A DNA stretch of 64,000 nucleotides, taken from NCBI RefSeq assembly GCF_029626105.1, contig NZ_JARUBH010000009.1, positions 1,922,001 through 1,986,000 on the forward strand, in the 5' to 3' direction. Below, in pieces: positions 1 to 19,239 of the stretch; the stretch's first letter is position 1, and each line of letters begins with the position of its first letter. Source of the DNA: Solwaraspora sp. WMMD792. GTDB lineage: Bacteria; Actinomycetota; Actinomycetes; Mycobacteriales; Micromonosporaceae. Position numbers and translations under genes: made by a program. The notes below the pieces were generated by a model, which saw only the letters and a program-made list of their open reading frames with translations, was not told where the DNA came from and did no database searches.

Positions 1-9339
<9,339 letters not shown>

Positions 9340-9370
9340 GGCCGCCCGTGACCGCATCCGAGGGGATCCG

Positions 9371-10156
9371 ATGACCACGATCGAAGCCGGTACGGTGAGC
9401 GACGCCTGGCTCCGCCGGTTCCATCCGGTGCCGGGCGCCGCCGTACGGCTGCTCTGCCTGCCGCACGCCGGCGGCGCGTCGAGCTTCTACTTCCCGATCT
9501 CCGCCGCGCTGTCGGCGCTGCCCGGCGCGCCGGTGGAACCGCTGGCGGTGCAGTACCCGGGTCGGCAGGACCGGCGGCACGAGCCCGCGATGACCAGCAT
9601 CCAGCAGTTGGCGGCGCACATCACCGACGCGGTCGGGCCGTACCTCGACCGCCCGCTGGCCGTGTTCGGGCACAGCATGGGGGCGCTGGTCGGCTTCGAG
9701 GTCGCCCGGCGGCTGGAGGCGCGCGGGCACGTTCCGGCAGTGCTGGTCGTCTCCGGGCGGCGGCCGCCGGGGACCACCGGACCGGCCGAGGACCTCCACC
9801 GCCGTCCGGATGCCGAGGTGCTGGCCGAGGTCATGGCGCTGCACGGCACCAGCCCCGGGCTGCTCGACGACGAGGAGATCGTCCAGATGATCCTGCCCGC
9901 GTTGCGCGCCGACTACACGGCGGTGGAGACCTACGACCACCGGGCCGGGCCGTTGACCTGCCCGATCATTGCGTTCGCCGGGGACGCGGACCCGCGGGTG
10001 ACACCGGCGGAGACGGACGGCTGGGCCGCCTGCACCCGGGCCGCGTTCAGCCGGCGGGTCTTCTCCGGCGGGCACTTCTACCTCGGTGACCGGCCGGCCG
10101 AGGTCGCGGCCGCGATCGCGGGGGCGCTGCCGTCGCCCGGCCCGGGGAGGTCGTGA
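9371..10156 (+). CDS. Type II thioesterase (PKS editing)
   Basis: A 261-residue alpha/beta hydrolase of the type II thioesterase family. These enzymes remove stalled or aberrant acyl groups from PKS carrier proteins in the cytoplasm. Visible landmarks are the oxyanion motif LPHAGG near residue 36, nucleophile Ser in GHSMG near residue 100, acidic residue in GDADPR near residue 205, and His in GGHFYL near residue 233. The ATG is preceded by a GAGGGG ribosome-binding site (9359-9364). It starts 31 bases after the PKS stop. Its stop overlaps the next start (TGATG), so it is translated with the PKS and extender-supply genes. Family assignment is secure; the particular acyl substrates are unknown. 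Confidence 0.95.
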   Translation: MTTIEAGTVSDAWLRRFHPVPGAAVRLLCLPHAGGASSFYFPISAALSALPGAPVEPLAVQYPGRQDRRHEPAMTSIQQLAAHITDAVGPYLDRPLAVFGHSMGALVGFEVARRLEARGHVPAVLVVSGRRPPGTTGPAEDLHRRPDAEVLAEVMALHGTSPGLLDDEEIVQMILPALRADYTAVETYDHRAGPLTCPIIAFAGDADPRVTPAETDGWAACTRAAFSRRVFSGGHFYLGDRPAEVAAAIAGALPSPGPGRS

Positions 10157-12096
10157 TGAGCATCGTGGCGAACTCGCCGGCCGGTTCGGCGGCGGACCCA
10201 CCGGCTGGTTCGGCGGCGGACCTACCGGCCGGCTCGGCGGCGGACCCGCCGGCCGACTCGCCGGTCGACGTGTGGCGCCGGCTGGCGCTCGGCGTGCTGC
10301 GTAAGAGCGGCCGGGCGGACGCGGACGCGACGACCGACGACGTCGACGCGCTGCTCGCCTTCACCACCTACGACGGGATCACGTTGCCCGCCCTGCACAC
10401 CGGCACGGCGGACCGCCGGCGGACGGGGCGGCCCGGCGCGGTGCCGGTGACCCGGGCCGGCCGGGCCGACGGCGGGAGCTGGCGGGTCCGGCAGCGGTAT
10501 CCGGAGACCGATCCGGTGGCGCTGCGGGACGCCGTCACGGCCGGCATCGCGGGCGGCGCCGACTCGGTCTGGCTACCGGCGATCGCGGCCGCGCTGCCGG
10601 AGGCGCTGGCCGGGGTGCCGTTGGACCGTACCGAGGTGGTGCTCGACGCGGGGGAGGGGACCGAGGAGGCGGCCGACGCCCTGCTGCGGCTGGCCCGTGA
10701 CCGGGGCGTACCGGCGGAGGCGCTGACCGGCAACCTCGGCGTCGACCCGCTCGGCATGCTCGCCCGTACCGGGCAGTCCGCTGGCGAGGCGGTGCTGACC
10801 GCGCTCGCGGCGCGGGTCGCCGGGGCGTACCCGCGGCTGCGGGCCGGGACCGTCGACGCCACCGTCTACCACGACGCCGGTGCGTCGGACGCCGAGGAAC
10901 TCGCCGCCTCCCTCGCCACCGGCGTCGCCTACCTACGAATGCTCACCGGCACCGGCACCGGCACCGGCACCGGCACCGGCACCGCTACCGCCACCGGCAC
11001 CACCATCGCCGGTGGCGCCGGCACCGGGCTCGGGATCGCGGCTGCGCTGGGCCAGTTGGAGTTCCGCTACGCGGCCACCGCCGACGTGTTCGGCACCATC
11101 GCGAAGCTCCGCGCGGCCCGTCGGCTGTGGGCCCGGGTGGCACAGGCGTGCGGCGGCCCGGTCACCGTGCAGCGGCAGGCGGCGGTGACGTCCGGGGTGA
11201 TGATGACCGTCCGGGATTCGTGGACCAACGCGCTGCGGACCACCGTCGCCGGTTTCGCCGCGGTCGTCGGCGGCGCCGACGCGCTGACGATCCAGCCGTA
11301 CGACGCGAGGCTCGGCGGCGTGGACCCGGTGGCCCAGCGGCTCGCCCGCAACACCCACGCCCTGCTGCGCGACGAGGCGCACCTGGCTCGGGTCGCCGAT
11401 CCGGCCGGCGGTTCCTGGCATGTCGAGGCGCACACGGACGCACTGGCACACCGGGCGTGGGAGGTGTTCACCGAGATCGAGCGCGCCGGCGGGATGGCTG
11501 CGGCGCTGGCCGGCGGCATGATCGGCGACCGGATCGCCGAGACCTGGCGGCGGCGGGCGGCGAACATCGCGCACCGCCGTGATCCGATCAGCGGCGTCAG
11601 CGAGTTCGCGAATCTGGCCGAACAGTCCACCGCCCGCCCCGTGCCGCACGGTCCCGCCGGTGGTCTGCCGGTCCGTCCGTACGCGCTGGCCTTCGAGGAA
11701 CTGCGCGACCGGGCGGACGCGCACGCGCGGCGGACCGGCGCCCCGCCCCGGGTGGCGCTGGTGCCGCTGGGACCGGCGTCCGCCCGCGCCGGTCGGCTCG
11801 CCTTCGCCGCGAACCTCTTCGCCGCCGGCGGCATCGCCACGGCCGAGATCGCACCCGGTGATCCCGGTGATCCCAGTGATCCCGGCCCGCCGGTCGTCTG
11901 CCTGTGCGTCGGTGACGCCGACTACGCCCGGCAGGCCGAGCCGGTCGCCGCCGCGCTCCGGGCCGCCGGCGCGGTACGGGTGTGGCTGGCCGGCCCGCCG
12001 GCAGGCTACACGGGTGTCGACCGGTACCTGCACACCGGCTGCGACGCCGTCGAGGTGCTCACGGAAACCCTCGACGACCTGGGAGTACTCCGATGA
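10156..12096 (+). CDS. mutA: Methylmalonyl-CoA mutase small (beta) subunit
   Basis: Non-catalytic subunit of the heterodimeric B12-dependent mutase that interconverts succinyl-CoA and methylmalonyl-CoA. It has the mutase barrel (about residues 80-470, including [12 protein letters not shown] and [12 protein letters not shown]) and a C-terminal cobalamin-domain relic lacking the DxHxxG ligand motif, as expected for MutA. The ATG at 10156 overlaps the thioesterase stop; a GTG one codon upstream is less likely. Two low-complexity insertions are odd: three 8-residue PAGSAADx repeats at the N-terminus, and a Thr-Gly run encoded by a hexanucleotide microsatellite inside the barrel region (10945-10998). 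The stop overlaps the mutB start by four bases. Its place in a PKS operon implies a role in methylmalonyl-CoA supply. Confidence 0.93.
   Translation: MSIVANSPAGSAADPPAGSAADLPAGSAADPPADSPVDVWRRLALGVLRKSGRADADATTDDVDALLAFTTYDGITLPALHTGTADRRRTGRPGAVPVTRAGRADGGSWRVRQRYPETDPVALRDAVTAGIAGGADSVWLPAIAAALPEALAGVPLDRTEVVLDAGEGTEEAADALLRLARDRGVPAEALTGNLGVDPLGMLARTGQSAGEAVLTALAARVAGAYPRLRAGTVDATVYHDAGASDAEELAASLATGVAYLRMLTGTGTGTGTGTGTATATGTTIAGGAGTGLGIAAALGQLEFRYAATADVFGTIAKLRAARRLWARVAQACGGPVTVQRQAAVTSGVMMTVRDSWTNALRTTVAGFAAVVGGADALTIQPYDARLGGVDPVAQRLARNTHALLRDEAHLARVADPAGGSWHVEAHTDALAHRAWEVFTEIERAGGMAAALAGGMIGDRIAETWRRRAANIAHRRDPISGVSEFANLAEQSTARPVPHGPAGGLPVRPYALAFEELRDRADAHARRTGAPPRVALVPLGPASARAGRLAFAANLFAAGGIATAEIAPGDPGDPSDPGPPVVCLCVGDADYARQAEPVAAALRAAGAVRVWLAGPPAGYTGVDRYLHTGCDAVEVLTETLDDLGVLR
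10177..10248 (+). repeat. Three tandem 24-bp repeats in mutA 5' end
   Basis: Three head-to-tail copies of a 24-base unit (10177-10200, 10201-10224, 10225-10248) differ at only a few positions. They encode [16 protein letters not shown] and PAGSAADP, and a decayed fourth half-unit follows. They lie in the N-terminal extension before the mutase fold. Confidence 0.9.
10945..10998 (+). repeat. Hexanucleotide microsatellite (accggc)6 plus degenerate copies in mutA
   Basis: Six perfect copies of accggc (10945-10980) followed by degenerate copies (accgct, accgcc, accggc). It is in frame and encodes alternating Thr-Gly then Thr-Ala. A unit length divisible by three allows expansion or contraction without a frameshift, so the copy number may vary between strains. 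Confidence 0.9.
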
Positions 12097-14264
12097 TCCC
12101 GGACTTTTCCCGCATGCCGCTCGGCGACGACGTGCCTGCCGTGCCCGGTCCCGCCCCGGCCGTCTGGACGACCCCGGAGGAGATCGACGTCCACACCCTG
12201 CACACGGCGGACGACCTCGACGGCCTGGACCTGGGCACCATGCCCGGCCTGCCGCCCTACCTGCGTGGTCCCTATCCGACGATGTACGCCACACAGCCGT
12301 GGACGATCCGGCAGTATGCGGGGTTCTCCACCGCCGAGGAGTCGAACAGTTTCTACCGCCGCAACCTTGCCGCCGGCCAGAAGGGCCTTTCGGTCGCCTT
12401 CGACCTGCCCACCCACCGGGGCTACGACTCCGACCATCCCCGGGTCGCCGGAGACGTCGGCATGGCCGGCGTGGCCATCGACTCCATCCTGGACATGCGG
12501 CTGCTCTTCGACGGCATCCCGCTGGACCGGACCAGCGTCTCGATGACGATGAACGGCGCCGTCCTGCCGATCCTGGCGCTCTACATCGTCGCGGGCGAGG
12601 AGCAGGGCGTCGCGCCGCACCAGCTCGCCGGGACCATCCAGAACGACATCCTCAAGGAGTTCATGGTCCGCAACACCTACATCTATCCGCCGGGCCCGTC
12701 GATGCGGATCGTCGCGGACGTCTTCGCCTACACTGCGGCCCGGATGCCCCGGTTCAACTCGATCTCGATCTCCGGCTACCACATGCAGGAGGCGGGGGCG
12801 ACGGCGGACCTGGAACTGGCGTACACGCTCGCCGACGGCGTGGAGTACCTGCGCGCCGGCGTGGGCGCCGGGCTCGACGTCGACGCGTTCGCGCCCCGGC
12901 TGTCGTTCTTCTGGGGGGTGGGCATGCACTTCTTCATGGAGGTCGCCAAGCTCCGCGCCGCCCGGTCGCTCTGGGCGCGGCTGGTCGAGGGCTTCGGCGC
13001 CCGTGACCCCCGCTCACTTAGCCTGCGCGCGCACTGCCAGACCTCCGGCTGGTCGCTGACCGCGCAGGACGTGCCCAACAACGTGGTACGCACCTGCGTG
13101 GAGGCGATGGCGGCCACCCAGGGGCACACCCAGTCGCTGCACACCAACGCGTTGGACGAGGCGCTGGCGCTGCCGACGGAGTTCTCCGCCCGGATCGCCC
13201 GCAACACGCAGTTGATGCTCCAGCACGAGTCCGGTACCACCCGGGTGATCGACCCGTGGGGCGGCAGCGCCTATGTCGAACGGCTCACCCACGAACTGAC
13301 CCGGCGGGCCAGCCGCCATCTCGACGAGGTCGCCGCGGCCGGTGGCATGGCCCGGGCGATCGATGCCGGGATACCCAAGCTGCGGATCGAGGAGGCCGCC
13401 GCGCGGACCCAGGCGCGCATCGACTCCGGGCGGCAGCCGATCGTGGGTGTCAACCGGCTCCGGCCGGAGACCGAGACCCGCCTGGAGGTACGCCGGGTGG
13501 ACAACTCCGCGGTGCGCGCCCGGCAGGTCGAGCGACTCCGGGAGCTGCGTGCTGCCCGGGACGACGCCGCCTGCCGCGCCGCGCTCGCCGTGCTCACCGG
13601 TGCCGCCCGCGAGACGGCCACCGGGGCCCGCAGGCCGGGCCTGGACGGGAACCTGCTGGCGTGCGCGGTCGACGCGGCCCGGGCCGGCGCGACCGTGGGC
13701 GAGATGTCGGCGGCGCTGGAGGAGGTCTACGGCCGGCATGCCGCGCCGATCCGGGCCGTCACCGGCGTCTACCGGACGGAGACGGGCGAGGACGGCGCGA
13801 CGGCGCGGGCCCGGCAGGCGACCGACGAGTTCGCCCGGGCCGAGGGGCGCAGGCCGCGGATCCTGGTGGCGAAGATCGGGCAGGACGGCCACGACCGGGG
13901 CCAGAAGGTGGTTGCCACCGCCTTCGCCGACCTCGGGTTCGACGTGGACGTCGGCCCGCTGTTCCAGACGCCCGCCGAGGTGGCCCGGCAGGCCGTCGAC
14001 GCGGACGTGCACGTGGTCGGCGTCAGCTCACTCGCCGCCGGGCACCTGACGCTGGTTCCCGAGCTGCGCCGCGAGCTGACCGCGCTCGGCGCCGGCGACA
14101 CGACGATCGTGGTCGGCGGCGTGGTGCCGCCCGACGACCACGACGCGTTACGCGCGGCCGGGGCAGCGGAGATCTTCGGCCCGGGTACGGTGCTCGCGGA
14201 CGCCGCGATCCGCCTCGTCGCCCGGCTGCGGGAGCGCATCGGCGCCACCACGGGGGAGGGTTGA
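12093..14264 (+). CDS. mutB: Methylmalonyl-CoA mutase large (alpha) subunit
   Basis: Catalytic B12-dependent mutase subunit, 723 residues. The barrel domain carries the [25 protein letters not shown] and HCQTSGWSL signatures. The C-terminal cobalamin domain carries DGHDRG, whose His is the lower axial cobalt ligand, and a following GGVVPPDD loop. In a PKS setting the useful direction is succinyl-CoA to (R)-methylmalonyl-CoA; an epimerase giving the (S)-form used by AT domains is not visible here. The ATG at 12093 overlaps the mutA stop (ATGA), which fixes the start although the frame is open further upstream. The stop lies just before meaB. Confidence 0.97.
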   Translation: MIPDFSRMPLGDDVPAVPGPAPAVWTTPEEIDVHTLHTADDLDGLDLGTMPGLPPYLRGPYPTMYATQPWTIRQYAGFSTAEESNSFYRRNLAAGQKGLSVAFDLPTHRGYDSDHPRVAGDVGMAGVAIDSILDMRLLFDGIPLDRTSVSMTMNGAVLPILALYIVAGEEQGVAPHQLAGTIQNDILKEFMVRNTYIYPPGPSMRIVADVFAYTAARMPRFNSISISGYHMQEAGATADLELAYTLADGVEYLRAGVGAGLDVDAFAPRLSFFWGVGMHFFMEVAKLRAARSLWARLVEGFGARDPRSLSLRAHCQTSGWSLTAQDVPNNVVRTCVEAMAATQGHTQSLHTNALDEALALPTEFSARIARNTQLMLQHESGTTRVIDPWGGSAYVERLTHELTRRASRHLDEVAAAGGMARAIDAGIPKLRIEEAAARTQARIDSGRQPIVGVNRLRPETETRLEVRRVDNSAVRARQVERLRELRAARDDAACRAALAVLTGAARETATGARRPGLDGNLLACAVDAARAGATVGEMSAALEEVYGRHAAPIRAVTGVYRTETGEDGATARARQATDEFARAEGRRPRILVAKIGQDGHDRGQKVVATAFADLGFDVDVGPLFQTPAEVARQAVDADVHVVGVSSLAAGHLTLVPELRRELTALGAGDTTIVVGGVVPPDDHDALRAAGAAEIFGPGTVLADAAIRLVARLRERIGATTGEG

Positions 14265-14266
14265 CC

Positions 14267-15298
14267 GTGGGGCGGGTCCCGGCAGACGTGGCCGAGTGGG
14301 CGGCGGCGATTCGCGCCGGCCACCGCACGGCCGTGTCCCGGGCGGTGACGCTGGTGGAGTCGAGCCGCCCGGCGGACCGGGAGACGGCACGGCGACTGGT
14401 GGTGCTGCTGGACCCCTATGCCGGGTCGGCGCATCGGATCGGGATGACCGGCCCGCCGGGCGTCGGCAAGTCGACGCTGATCGACGCGCTGGGCCTGCGG
14501 CTGACCTCCGGGAGCCACCGGGTCGCGGTGCTGGCGGTGGACCCGTCCTCCACCGTGAGCGGCGGCAGCATCCTCGGCGACCGTACCCGGATGGCGCGGC
14601 TCTCCGCCGACCCGCGCGCCTACGTGCGCCCGTCGCCGAGCGGGGGAGCGCTCGGCGGCGTCACGGAGGTCACCGCGGAGGTGATGACCGTGGTCGCGGC
14701 GGCCGGCTACGACGTGGTGATCGTGGAAACCGTCGGCGTCGGTCAGTCCGAGACCGCGCTGGCCGACCTCGTCGACACCTTCGTGGTGCTGGCCATGGCC
14801 GGGGCCGGCGACGACCTACAGGCGATCAAGATGGGCGTACTGGAACGCGCCGACATCGTCGCGGTCACCAAGGCCGACGGTGCGGGCGCGGACGCGGCCC
14901 GGGCTACCGCCCGGGAGATTTCGGCGGCCCGCCGCCTGGCCGGTTCGGTACACGGGCGGCGACCGCCGCCGGTCGTGCCGTGCAGCGCCCGTCTCGGCAC
15001 CGGCCTGGCCGAGCTGTGGAAGCGCATCGAGGAGCACCATGCCGGCGCGGATCTGCCCGCGCGGCGCGGCGCGCAGCGGGCGGCCCAGTTGCGTGCCGTA
15101 GCGCGCGACTCCCTCTGGGCGGAGACGACCGCCGACCCCGGGCTCGCCGGCATCGTGGCGGCCGCGGAACGGGACGTGCGGGCGGGTGGGCTCAGCGTCG
15201 CGGCGGGAGCCGAACGGATCGCCGCCGCGTTCCGCTCGCGGCTCCGGCCCGACGGACAGCGGAGCAGATCGACCGGACCGACAGGGAGACCTCAGTGA
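14267..15298 (+). CDS. meaB: MeaB/ArgK-type GTPase, mutase chaperone
   Basis: G3E-family P-loop GTPase of 343 residues that protects and reloads methylmalonyl-CoA mutase with cobalamin. Motifs: Walker A GPPGVGKST at about residue 60, ILGDRTRM switch region, VETVGVGQSE, and TKAD base specificity. I chose the GTG at 14267 because GGGGGAGGG (14252-14260) sits at good spacing before it. The TTG at 14261 abuts that site and the frame is open further left, but those starts would overlap mutB deeply. It lies directly after mutB, the usual gene order, and its stop overlaps the next GTG start. Confidence 0.93.
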   Translation: MGRVPADVAEWAAAIRAGHRTAVSRAVTLVESSRPADRETARRLVVLLDPYAGSAHRIGMTGPPGVGKSTLIDALGLRLTSGSHRVAVLAVDPSSTVSGGSILGDRTRMARLSADPRAYVRPSPSGGALGGVTEVTAEVMTVVAAAGYDVVIVETVGVGQSETALADLVDTFVVLAMAGAGDDLQAIKMGVLERADIVAVTKADGAGADAARATAREISAARRLAGSVHGRRPPPVVPCSARLGTGLAELWKRIEEHHAGADLPARRGAQRAAQLRAVARDSLWAETTADPGLAGIVAAAERDVRAGGLSVAAGAERIAAAFRSRLRPDGQRSRSTGPTGRPQ

Positions 15299-16734
15299 CC
15301 TCGACGATCATCCCCGCGCAGCCGGCGCCGGCCGGCCCCGCGACCACCGATCCGCGCGATCCGGCGCTGCGCGTCGCCGCCCTGCTCGACCCGGGCACGG
15401 GGGAGCCACTGCACGCCCCGGACGACAGTGGTGTGCTCGCTGTGCGGGGACGCATCGACGGGTCGACCGTCGTCGCCTACTGCACCGACGCCCGTTCGAT
15501 GGGCGGTGCGCTCGGCGCCGCCGGCAGCGAGCACATCATCCAGGCGATCGACACGGCGGTACGGCTGCGGTGCCCGGCCGTCGGGCTGTGGCACTCCGGC
15601 GGCGCGCGGCTGGCCGACGGCGTCGAGTCGATGGACGGTGTCGGTCGGATGTTCGCGGCGATGACCCGCGCGTCCGGCCGCATCCCGCAGCTCTCCGTGG
15701 TCCTCGGGCCGGCCGCGGGCGCCGCCGCCTACGGACCGGCACTGACCGACATCGTGGTGATGGCCGAGGCCGGCCGCGTCTTCGTCACCGGACCGGAGGT
15801 GGTGCGGTCGGTCACCGGAGAGGTGATCGACATGGCCGGGCTCGGCGGTCCGGAGGCGCACGGCCGCCGGTCCGGCGTCGCGCACGTGCCGGCCTCGTCC
15901 GAGGCGGACGCGCTGCGCCGCGCCCGGCGGCTGGTGAACTACCTCGTGCACCCGGGCGCCTTCGACATCGCGCAGACCCGCGCGCCCCGCGACTTCCGGG
16001 CGCTGCTGCCGGAGTCGCCTCGGCGCGCCTACGACGTGCGCCCCCTGATCCGCCACCTGCTCGACCACGACGAGGAGGAGCCGTTCACCGAGCTTCAGCC
16101 GCGCTGGGCACCGAACATCGTCGTCGGGTTCGGGCGGCTCGCCGGTCGCGCCGTGGGGGTCATCGCCAACAACCCGCTGCGCAAGGGCGGCTGCCTGGAC
16201 TCGCTCAGCGCGGAGAAGGCGGCTCGGTTCGTACGCATGTGTGACGCTTCCGGTGTGCCGTTGGTCGTGGTGGTCGACGTACCCGGCTACCTGCCCGGAG
16301 TCGGCCAGGAATGGGACGGCGTGGTGCGGCGCGGCGCGAAGCTGCTGCACGCCTTCGCTGAAGCCGTGGTGCCCCGGGTGACGCTGGTGACCCGCAAGGC
16401 GTACGGCGGCGCGTACATCGCGATGAACTCCAAGTCGCTCGGCGCGACCAGGGTGATCGCGTGGCGGGAGGCGGAGATCGCGGTCATGGGGGCGGAGGCC
16501 GCCGTCGGCGTACTGCACCGCCGGCAGTTGGCCGCCGCTCCGGACGCCGAGCGCGAGGAACTGCGGGCACGGCTGATCGCCGAGCAGGTGCGCGTGGCGG
16601 GCGGAGTCGACCGGGCGCGGGCGCTCGGCGTGGTCGACGAGGTGATCGATCCCGCCGAGACCCGGCAGCGGGTGGCGGTCGCGCTGGCCTCCGCGCCGGG
16701 TGGCCGGGGACACCACACGAACATCCCGCTCTGA
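15295..16734 (+). CDS. Acyl-CoA carboxylase carboxyltransferase (beta) subunit, PccB-like
   Basis: A 479-residue biotin-dependent carboxyltransferase with two crotonase-fold halves. Visible marks are SGGARL near residue 100, GPAAGAAAYGPAL in the acyl-CoA oxyanion region, VTRKAYGGAYIAM in the second half, and the MGAEAAVG motif near the C-terminus. The family carboxylates propionyl- or acetyl-CoA together with a biotin carboxylase/carrier subunit, which is not encoded here and must be supplied in trans. The GTG overlaps the meaB stop (GTGA). With mutAB and meaB it forms a methylmalonyl-CoA provision cassette. Propionyl specificity is inferred from context, not proven by residues. Confidence 0.92.
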   Translation: MTSTIIPAQPAPAGPATTDPRDPALRVAALLDPGTGEPLHAPDDSGVLAVRGRIDGSTVVAYCTDARSMGGALGAAGSEHIIQAIDTAVRLRCPAVGLWHSGGARLADGVESMDGVGRMFAAMTRASGRIPQLSVVLGPAAGAAAYGPALTDIVVMAEAGRVFVTGPEVVRSVTGEVIDMAGLGGPEAHGRRSGVAHVPASSEADALRRARRLVNYLVHPGAFDIAQTRAPRDFRALLPESPRRAYDVRPLIRHLLDHDEEEPFTELQPRWAPNIVVGFGRLAGRAVGVIANNPLRKGGCLDSLSAEKAARFVRMCDASGVPLVVVVDVPGYLPGVGQEWDGVVRRGAKLLHAFAEAVVPRVTLVTRKAYGGAYIAMNSKSLGATRVIAWREAEIAVMGAEAAVGVLHRRQLAAAPDAEREELRARLIAEQVRVAGGVDRARALGVVDEVIDPAETRQRVAVALASAPGGRGHHTNIPL

Positions 16735-16767
16735 CCGCCTGGGACCGTCTCCGTGCAGGTGTACACG

Positions 16768-16800
16768 GATGGGGGGAACGGGAAACCCGCTCCCCCCATC
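16768..16800. terminator. Bidirectional hairpin terminator between converging genes
   Basis: A 15-bp stem with one mismatch (gatggggggaacggg paired with cccgctccccccatc) around a 3-base loop. It lies 34 bases after the carboxyltransferase stop and 13 bases before the stop of the converging minus-strand gene. There is no U-tract, which is usual in high-GC actinomycetes. Confidence 0.8.
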
Positions 16801-16812
16801 ACAACCACTCTG

Positions 16813-18456
16813 CTAAAGGCCGTACGCCAGGAGCACGAAGCCCTTGTCGCTCGGATAGAACGGCCGGTATCCCGAATGGACGTAGAGCATGCCCCGGCTC
16901 ACCACGGCCCCGCCGCCGGCCGACACCGCACTACCGCGCCCCGCCAGCCCGTTCACGCCCGCGTAGTCCTGGATCGTGTCGTGCTGCCACAGCACCCGGC
17001 CGGTCGCCGCGGAGTAGGCGCGCATCTTTCCGTCCGAGCTACCCTCCCAGACCAGGCCCGGCGTGGAGGTGACCGCCGGACCATGCGCCAGGTCACAGGT
17101 CTCCGGGTACGCTGCCGCGCCTCCCCACGAGCATCCGTCCGCCGGGTTGGGCGTCGACCACAGGATCGCACCGTCCGCCGGGTTCAGCGCGAAGAGCGTG
17201 CCCGGATCCGCCTGGTAGGTAGCGACATAGAGACGGCGGCCGTCGTAGCTGGCGCCCCACATGATTCCGGAGAGCCCGCTGTTCGGCATCGGCTCCGACA
17301 ACTGCCGCTGCCACACGATCTCGCCGGTCCGTGCGTCGAAGGTGTGGTAGACCCCGCTCTTCTGCCCGATCCCCACCAGCCGCCGGCCATTGACCGTCAT
17401 CAGGTTGGGCAGCGCGCCGAAGTCGAAGTCGAGCGCCGTGCCGTCTTGCAGACCGGGGCAGTAACCCGGCGGCACGTTCGGGTTCGCGCAGAGTACCCGC
17501 CACGAGTCCGGATGGGTCATCTGCCGCTTCCACCGCACGGCACCGGTACGCGCGTCGAGGGCCAGCACGGTGTCGCTGTCGCCGGTCGTACCCGTGTAGT
17601 TCTGCCCGGTCCCGACGAAGACGGTGCCGGTCTCCCGGTCGATCACCGGCGAACTCCAGACCCCGGCGCCGGAAGGCTCGTAGCGGGTCGCTCCGCTGGG
17701 CCAGGTGCCGACCGCCTGCGGTTCCGGCACCGTGTAGTACCGCCAGCGTAGCTGGCCGGTCTCCGCGTCGATCGAGTCGAGGTGGCCACGGAAGGTGCAG
17801 CAGGCGTGGTCGACCCCGCCGACGTTGTCCCCACTGGACACCCCGACGTAGAGCCGTCCGCCGTGGTACTGCGGCGAACTGGTGACCATGGCGGCCGGGT
17901 GACTGTCCAGACGGGTACTCCAGACCAGCTCGCCGGTCCCCAGCGCGAGCGCGTAGAGGTAGCCCCGGTAGTCGCCGAAGTAGACCTTGCCCGCGGCGAC
18001 CAACGGTCCGTTGCGGACCACCGCCTGCCCGACGCCCGGCTCGACGGTGTTCAGCGCGAAGGTCCACCTGGTCGCACCGGTCCGGGCGTCCACGGCGTAG
18101 AAGTAACCGTCGGGCCCGCCGAAGTACATCGTCCCGCCGACCACGGCGGGCTGGCTGCCGGAGGTGAGCACCGGCACCTTCGGGAAGGCGAAGGCCCATT
18201 TGAGGCGCAGGCGGCCCACGGTCGCCGGCGTGAGCGTGTGCTCGGCACCGTTGAACCGCGAGCCCTCCAGGTCCCGCTGCCAGGACGGCCAGTCCGCCGT
18301 CCCGGGCCGGAGCGCCACTCCGGCGGGCCCGGCCGGTACGGCACCCGGCGGGGCGGCCCGCACGGCGCCGGCCGGGCCGGTGAGCGCCGCGGTGGCCGCG
18401 CACAACACGGCGACCAGCAGCGCGGTACGGCGCCGTACGCGTGTCAGTGCAGTCAT
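16813..18456 (-). CDS. Secreted PQQ-type beta-propeller protein (polyvinyl-alcohol-dehydrogenase-like)
   Basis: A 547-residue protein with a twin-Arg/Ala-rich signal segment (MTALTRVRRR then about 20 hydrophobic residues ending near AVRA). At least six Trp-docking propeller repeats follow, for example GKVYFGDYRGYLYAL, TGTVFVGTGQNY, TGEIVWQRQL and DGKMRAYSAATGRVLW. A vicinal Cys pair in HACCTF resembles the disulfide of quinoprotein alcohol dehydrogenases. No CxxCH haem site is visible, unlike the quinohaemoprotein form of PVA dehydrogenase. ATG 18456 is chosen because GGAGAA precedes it; the frame is open further upstream. The gene converges on the PKS operon and is probably not part of it. 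Substrate unknown. Confidence 0.85.
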   Translation of the reverse strand: MTALTRVRRRTALLVAVLCAATAALTGPAGAVRAAPPGAVPAGPAGVALRPGTADWPSWQRDLEGSRFNGAEHTLTPATVGRLRLKWAFAFPKVPVLTSGSQPAVVGGTMYFGGPDGYFYAVDARTGATRWTFALNTVEPGVGQAVVRNGPLVAAGKVYFGDYRGYLYALALGTGELVWSTRLDSHPAAMVTSSPQYHGGRLYVGVSSGDNVGGVDHACCTFRGHLDSIDAETGQLRWRYYTVPEPQAVGTWPSGATRYEPSGAGVWSSPVIDRETGTVFVGTGQNYTGTTGDSDTVLALDARTGAVRWKRQMTHPDSWRVLCANPNVPPGYCPGLQDGTALDFDFGALPNLMTVNGRRLVGIGQKSGVYHTFDARTGEIVWQRQLSEPMPNSGLSGIMWGASYDGRRLYVATYQADPGTLFALNPADGAILWSTPNPADGCSWGGAAAYPETCDLAHGPAVTSTPGLVWEGSSDGKMRAYSAATGRVLWQHDTIQDYAGVNGLAGRGSAVSAGGGAVVSRGMLYVHSGYRPFYPSDKGFVLLAYGL

Positions 18457-18595
18457 GCTTCTCCTCGATGTCCCTCGGTTGCGCCTCCGGTGAAACCGGC
18501 CGAGAGCACGGCCGGGAAACAACGTCCGGCGCCGCCGTTCCGGACCCGGCTCAGCGGGATCCGGAACGACGACGCCGGCGCTCGGTCGAAACGGC

Positions 18596-19120
18596 TCAGT
18601 AGACGAGCGTCACGTCGGCGACCGGCGGGTTGCTCTGCACGAGACAGGTGACCGTGTGGTCCCCGGTCGTGATGGCCACGTCGCCGGGACGGAAGAGGTA
18701 GGCCCCGTAGGCGGTCGCACCCACCTGGGCCACGCCCCCGGTGAAGGTCACGGTCTCGCCGATGTGCACCGGGTCCGGGTTGGTCAGCGGCGTCGAGGCG
18801 ACCGAGCCGCTCGCCGCGCCGCTGTACGACAGGCTCACGGCCACACTGGTGCCGTTCGCGGGCTGCTCCGACGGGCTCGGCGACCGGGTGTCCAGCCGGA
18901 CGCCGATCTGGATGGTGCTGCCCTTGCGCGCGAGCGTCGGCGCCGACAACGTCACGCCGATGACCTGGTCGGTGCTCGGCACTCCCGGAGCGCCGCACGA
19001 GTAGGCCACGTCGACCGTGCCGGCGACCTGGGCCGTCGCGGCCGTCGCCGCGGCCGGTGCGGACAGCAGGACAGCCGCCGTCACCACCGCCGCGGCAGCC
19101 CCCGTTCGAATTGCTCTCAT
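18596..19120 (-). CDS. Small secreted protein of unknown function
   Basis: A 174-residue protein with a clear Sec signal peptide (MRAIRTGAAAAVV through APAAATAATA). The mature part is rich in Val, Thr, Ser and Gly, like a beta-sandwich, with a Cys early (AYSCGAPG) and another near the C-terminus (HTVTCLVQ) that could form a disulfide. I do not recognise the family. The ATG is preceded by a GGAAA-type site. It is transcribed toward the propeller gene about 140 bases downstream, so co-expression is possible. Confidence 0.75.
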   Translation of the reverse strand: MRAIRTGAAAAVVTAAVLLSAPAAATAATAQVAGTVDVAYSCGAPGVPSTDQVIGVTLSAPTLARKGSTIQIGVRLDTRSPSPSEQPANGTSVAVSLSYSGAASGSVASTPLTNPDPVHIGETVTFTGGVAQVGATAYGAYLFRPGDVAITTGDHTVTCLVQSNPPVADVTLVY

Positions 19121-19146
19121 GGTTTCCTTTCATTGGCCGAAAAAGA

Positions 19147-19167
19147 GTGCCGACAAATGTCCGGCAC
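19147..19167. promoter_or_regulatory. Small inverted repeat in the 5' region of the secreted-protein gene
   Basis: GTGCCG and CGGCAC are separated by 9 bases, ending 27 bases upstream of the ATG at 19120. It could be a leader hairpin or operator. Only the symmetry supports it. Confidence 0.3.
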
Positions 19168-19239
19168 GCCGACGACGGTACCAGCGGGCTACCTGGCGCA
19201 CAGCCCTTACGAGCCCCTATCGAGAGCAGCCACAAGGGG

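Noticed and set aside
10020-10156. Cobalamin riboswitch before mutA
   Set aside because: The region is entirely thioesterase coding sequence and the genes overlap, leaving no room for an aptamer.
10177-10248. Repeat array considered as CRISPR or regulatory iteron
   Set aside because: Units are contiguous without spacers, in frame with a coding sequence, and encode a peptide repeat.
12093-15298. Fused or extended starts of mutB (11982) and meaB (13256)
   Set aside because: Long in-frame extensions overlap the preceding genes deeply and show no family sequence; overlapping ATGA and GGGGGAGGG/GTG starts fit better.
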